Positions 5,724-5,867 of a stretch of DNA of 5,867 nucleotides are shown here, piece after piece (the first letter of the stretch is position 1; the number at the start of each line of letters is the position of its first letter). The notes below the pieces were generated by a model. It was not told the origin of the DNA. It saw only the letters and a program-made list of their open reading frames with translations, and ran no database searches. The translations under genes and the position numbers were made by a program. The stretch covers positions 1 to 5,867 of the forward strand of contig CAMFLJ010000248.1 of NCBI GenBank assembly GCA_945957335.1, written 5' to 3'. Source of the stretch: an uncultured Actinomycetes bacterium. Its GTDB lineage: Bacteria > Actinomycetota > Acidimicrobiia > Acidimicrobiales > Acidimicrobilacustridaceae.

Positions 5724-5867
5724 ATGGCGGGCTCGGCGGAACCGGTCGACAGGCGCGCTCGGCGCGGATGGCGCGTCCGCGCGTCGGTGGTGGCCATCGC
5801 CGCGGCGGTGTCGGTCATCTGGCTCCGCTCGACGTCACCGGGCCTCAACCCCGATGGCGTGGTGTAC
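5724..5867 (+). CDS. N-terminus of a membrane protein of unknown function (cut by right edge)
   Basis: Only the first 48 codons are visible. The start is very basic (DRRARRGWRVR, 9-19). It is followed by one hydrophobic segment (about 20-34, ASVVAIAAAVSVIWL) and then STSPGLNPDGVVY. The positive charge before the segment predicts a cytoplasmic N-terminus with the next loop outside. A single membrane helix followed by a short NPDGV-Y loop resembles the first loop of some polytopic glycosyltransferase-like membrane proteins of actinobacteria, but too little is visible to name a family. The ATG is preceded by GAAGG nine bases upstream. The gene is transcribed away from the hydroxylase operon and probably has no part in purine metabolism. 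Confidence 0.6.
   Translation, partial: MAGSAEPVDRRARRGWRVRASVVAIAAAVSVIWLRSTSPGLNPDGVVY

Noticed and set aside
5576..5848. Minus-strand 90-codon frame across the divergent intergenic region
   Set aside because: It overlaps both the likely promoters and the plus-strand gene start, and its composition is unlike a folded protein. No ribosome binding site or family resemblance was seen.

Overview
The window is a stretch of very GC-rich chromosome. Its coding frames have strongly GC-biased third positions, two of its six genes start with GTG and a third probably does, and the genes are tightly overlapped. This points to a high-GC actinobacterium. The protein sequences read like actinobacterial purine-catabolism enzymes; a more exact placement, for example Acidimicrobiia, is a guess.

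Layout: about 5.55 kb on the minus strand is one five-gene cluster transcribed from right to left. In transcription order it holds the FAD subunit (4707-5552), the [2Fe-2S] subunit (4219-4710) and the molybdopterin subunit (1892-4219) of a xanthine dehydrogenase-type hydroxylase. These are followed by a stand-alone Rieske oxygenase alpha subunit (864-1895) and the N-terminal half of an adenine deaminase-family amidohydrolase (1-784, running off the left edge). The first four genes are joined by stop/start overlaps (ATGA, TGATG, GTGA). The fifth follows after a 79-bp gap with its own good ribosome binding site. To the right is a divergent intergenic region of about 170 bp. It contains an AT-rich perfect dyad (5575-5591) suitable as an operator. 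Beyond it is the start of an unrelated plus-strand membrane protein (5724 to the right edge).

How the genes fit together: adenine deaminase would turn adenine into hypoxanthine. The three-subunit molybdenum hydroxylase, whose large subunit closely resembles the PucD-type xanthine dehydrogenase of Streptomyces, would oxidise hypoxanthine to xanthine and urate. The Rieske oxygenase is the unexpected member. Rieske oxygenases of this general kind act on purines elsewhere (HpxD on hypoxanthine, Ndm enzymes on N-methylxanthines). The cluster may therefore hold two chemically different routes of purine oxidation, or a route for a modified purine. No Rieske reductase, transporter, uricase or regulator is inside the window.

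I saw no tRNA, rRNA, CRISPR array, insertion sequence or convincing rho-independent terminator. There is no gene-free stretch longer than 300 bases.
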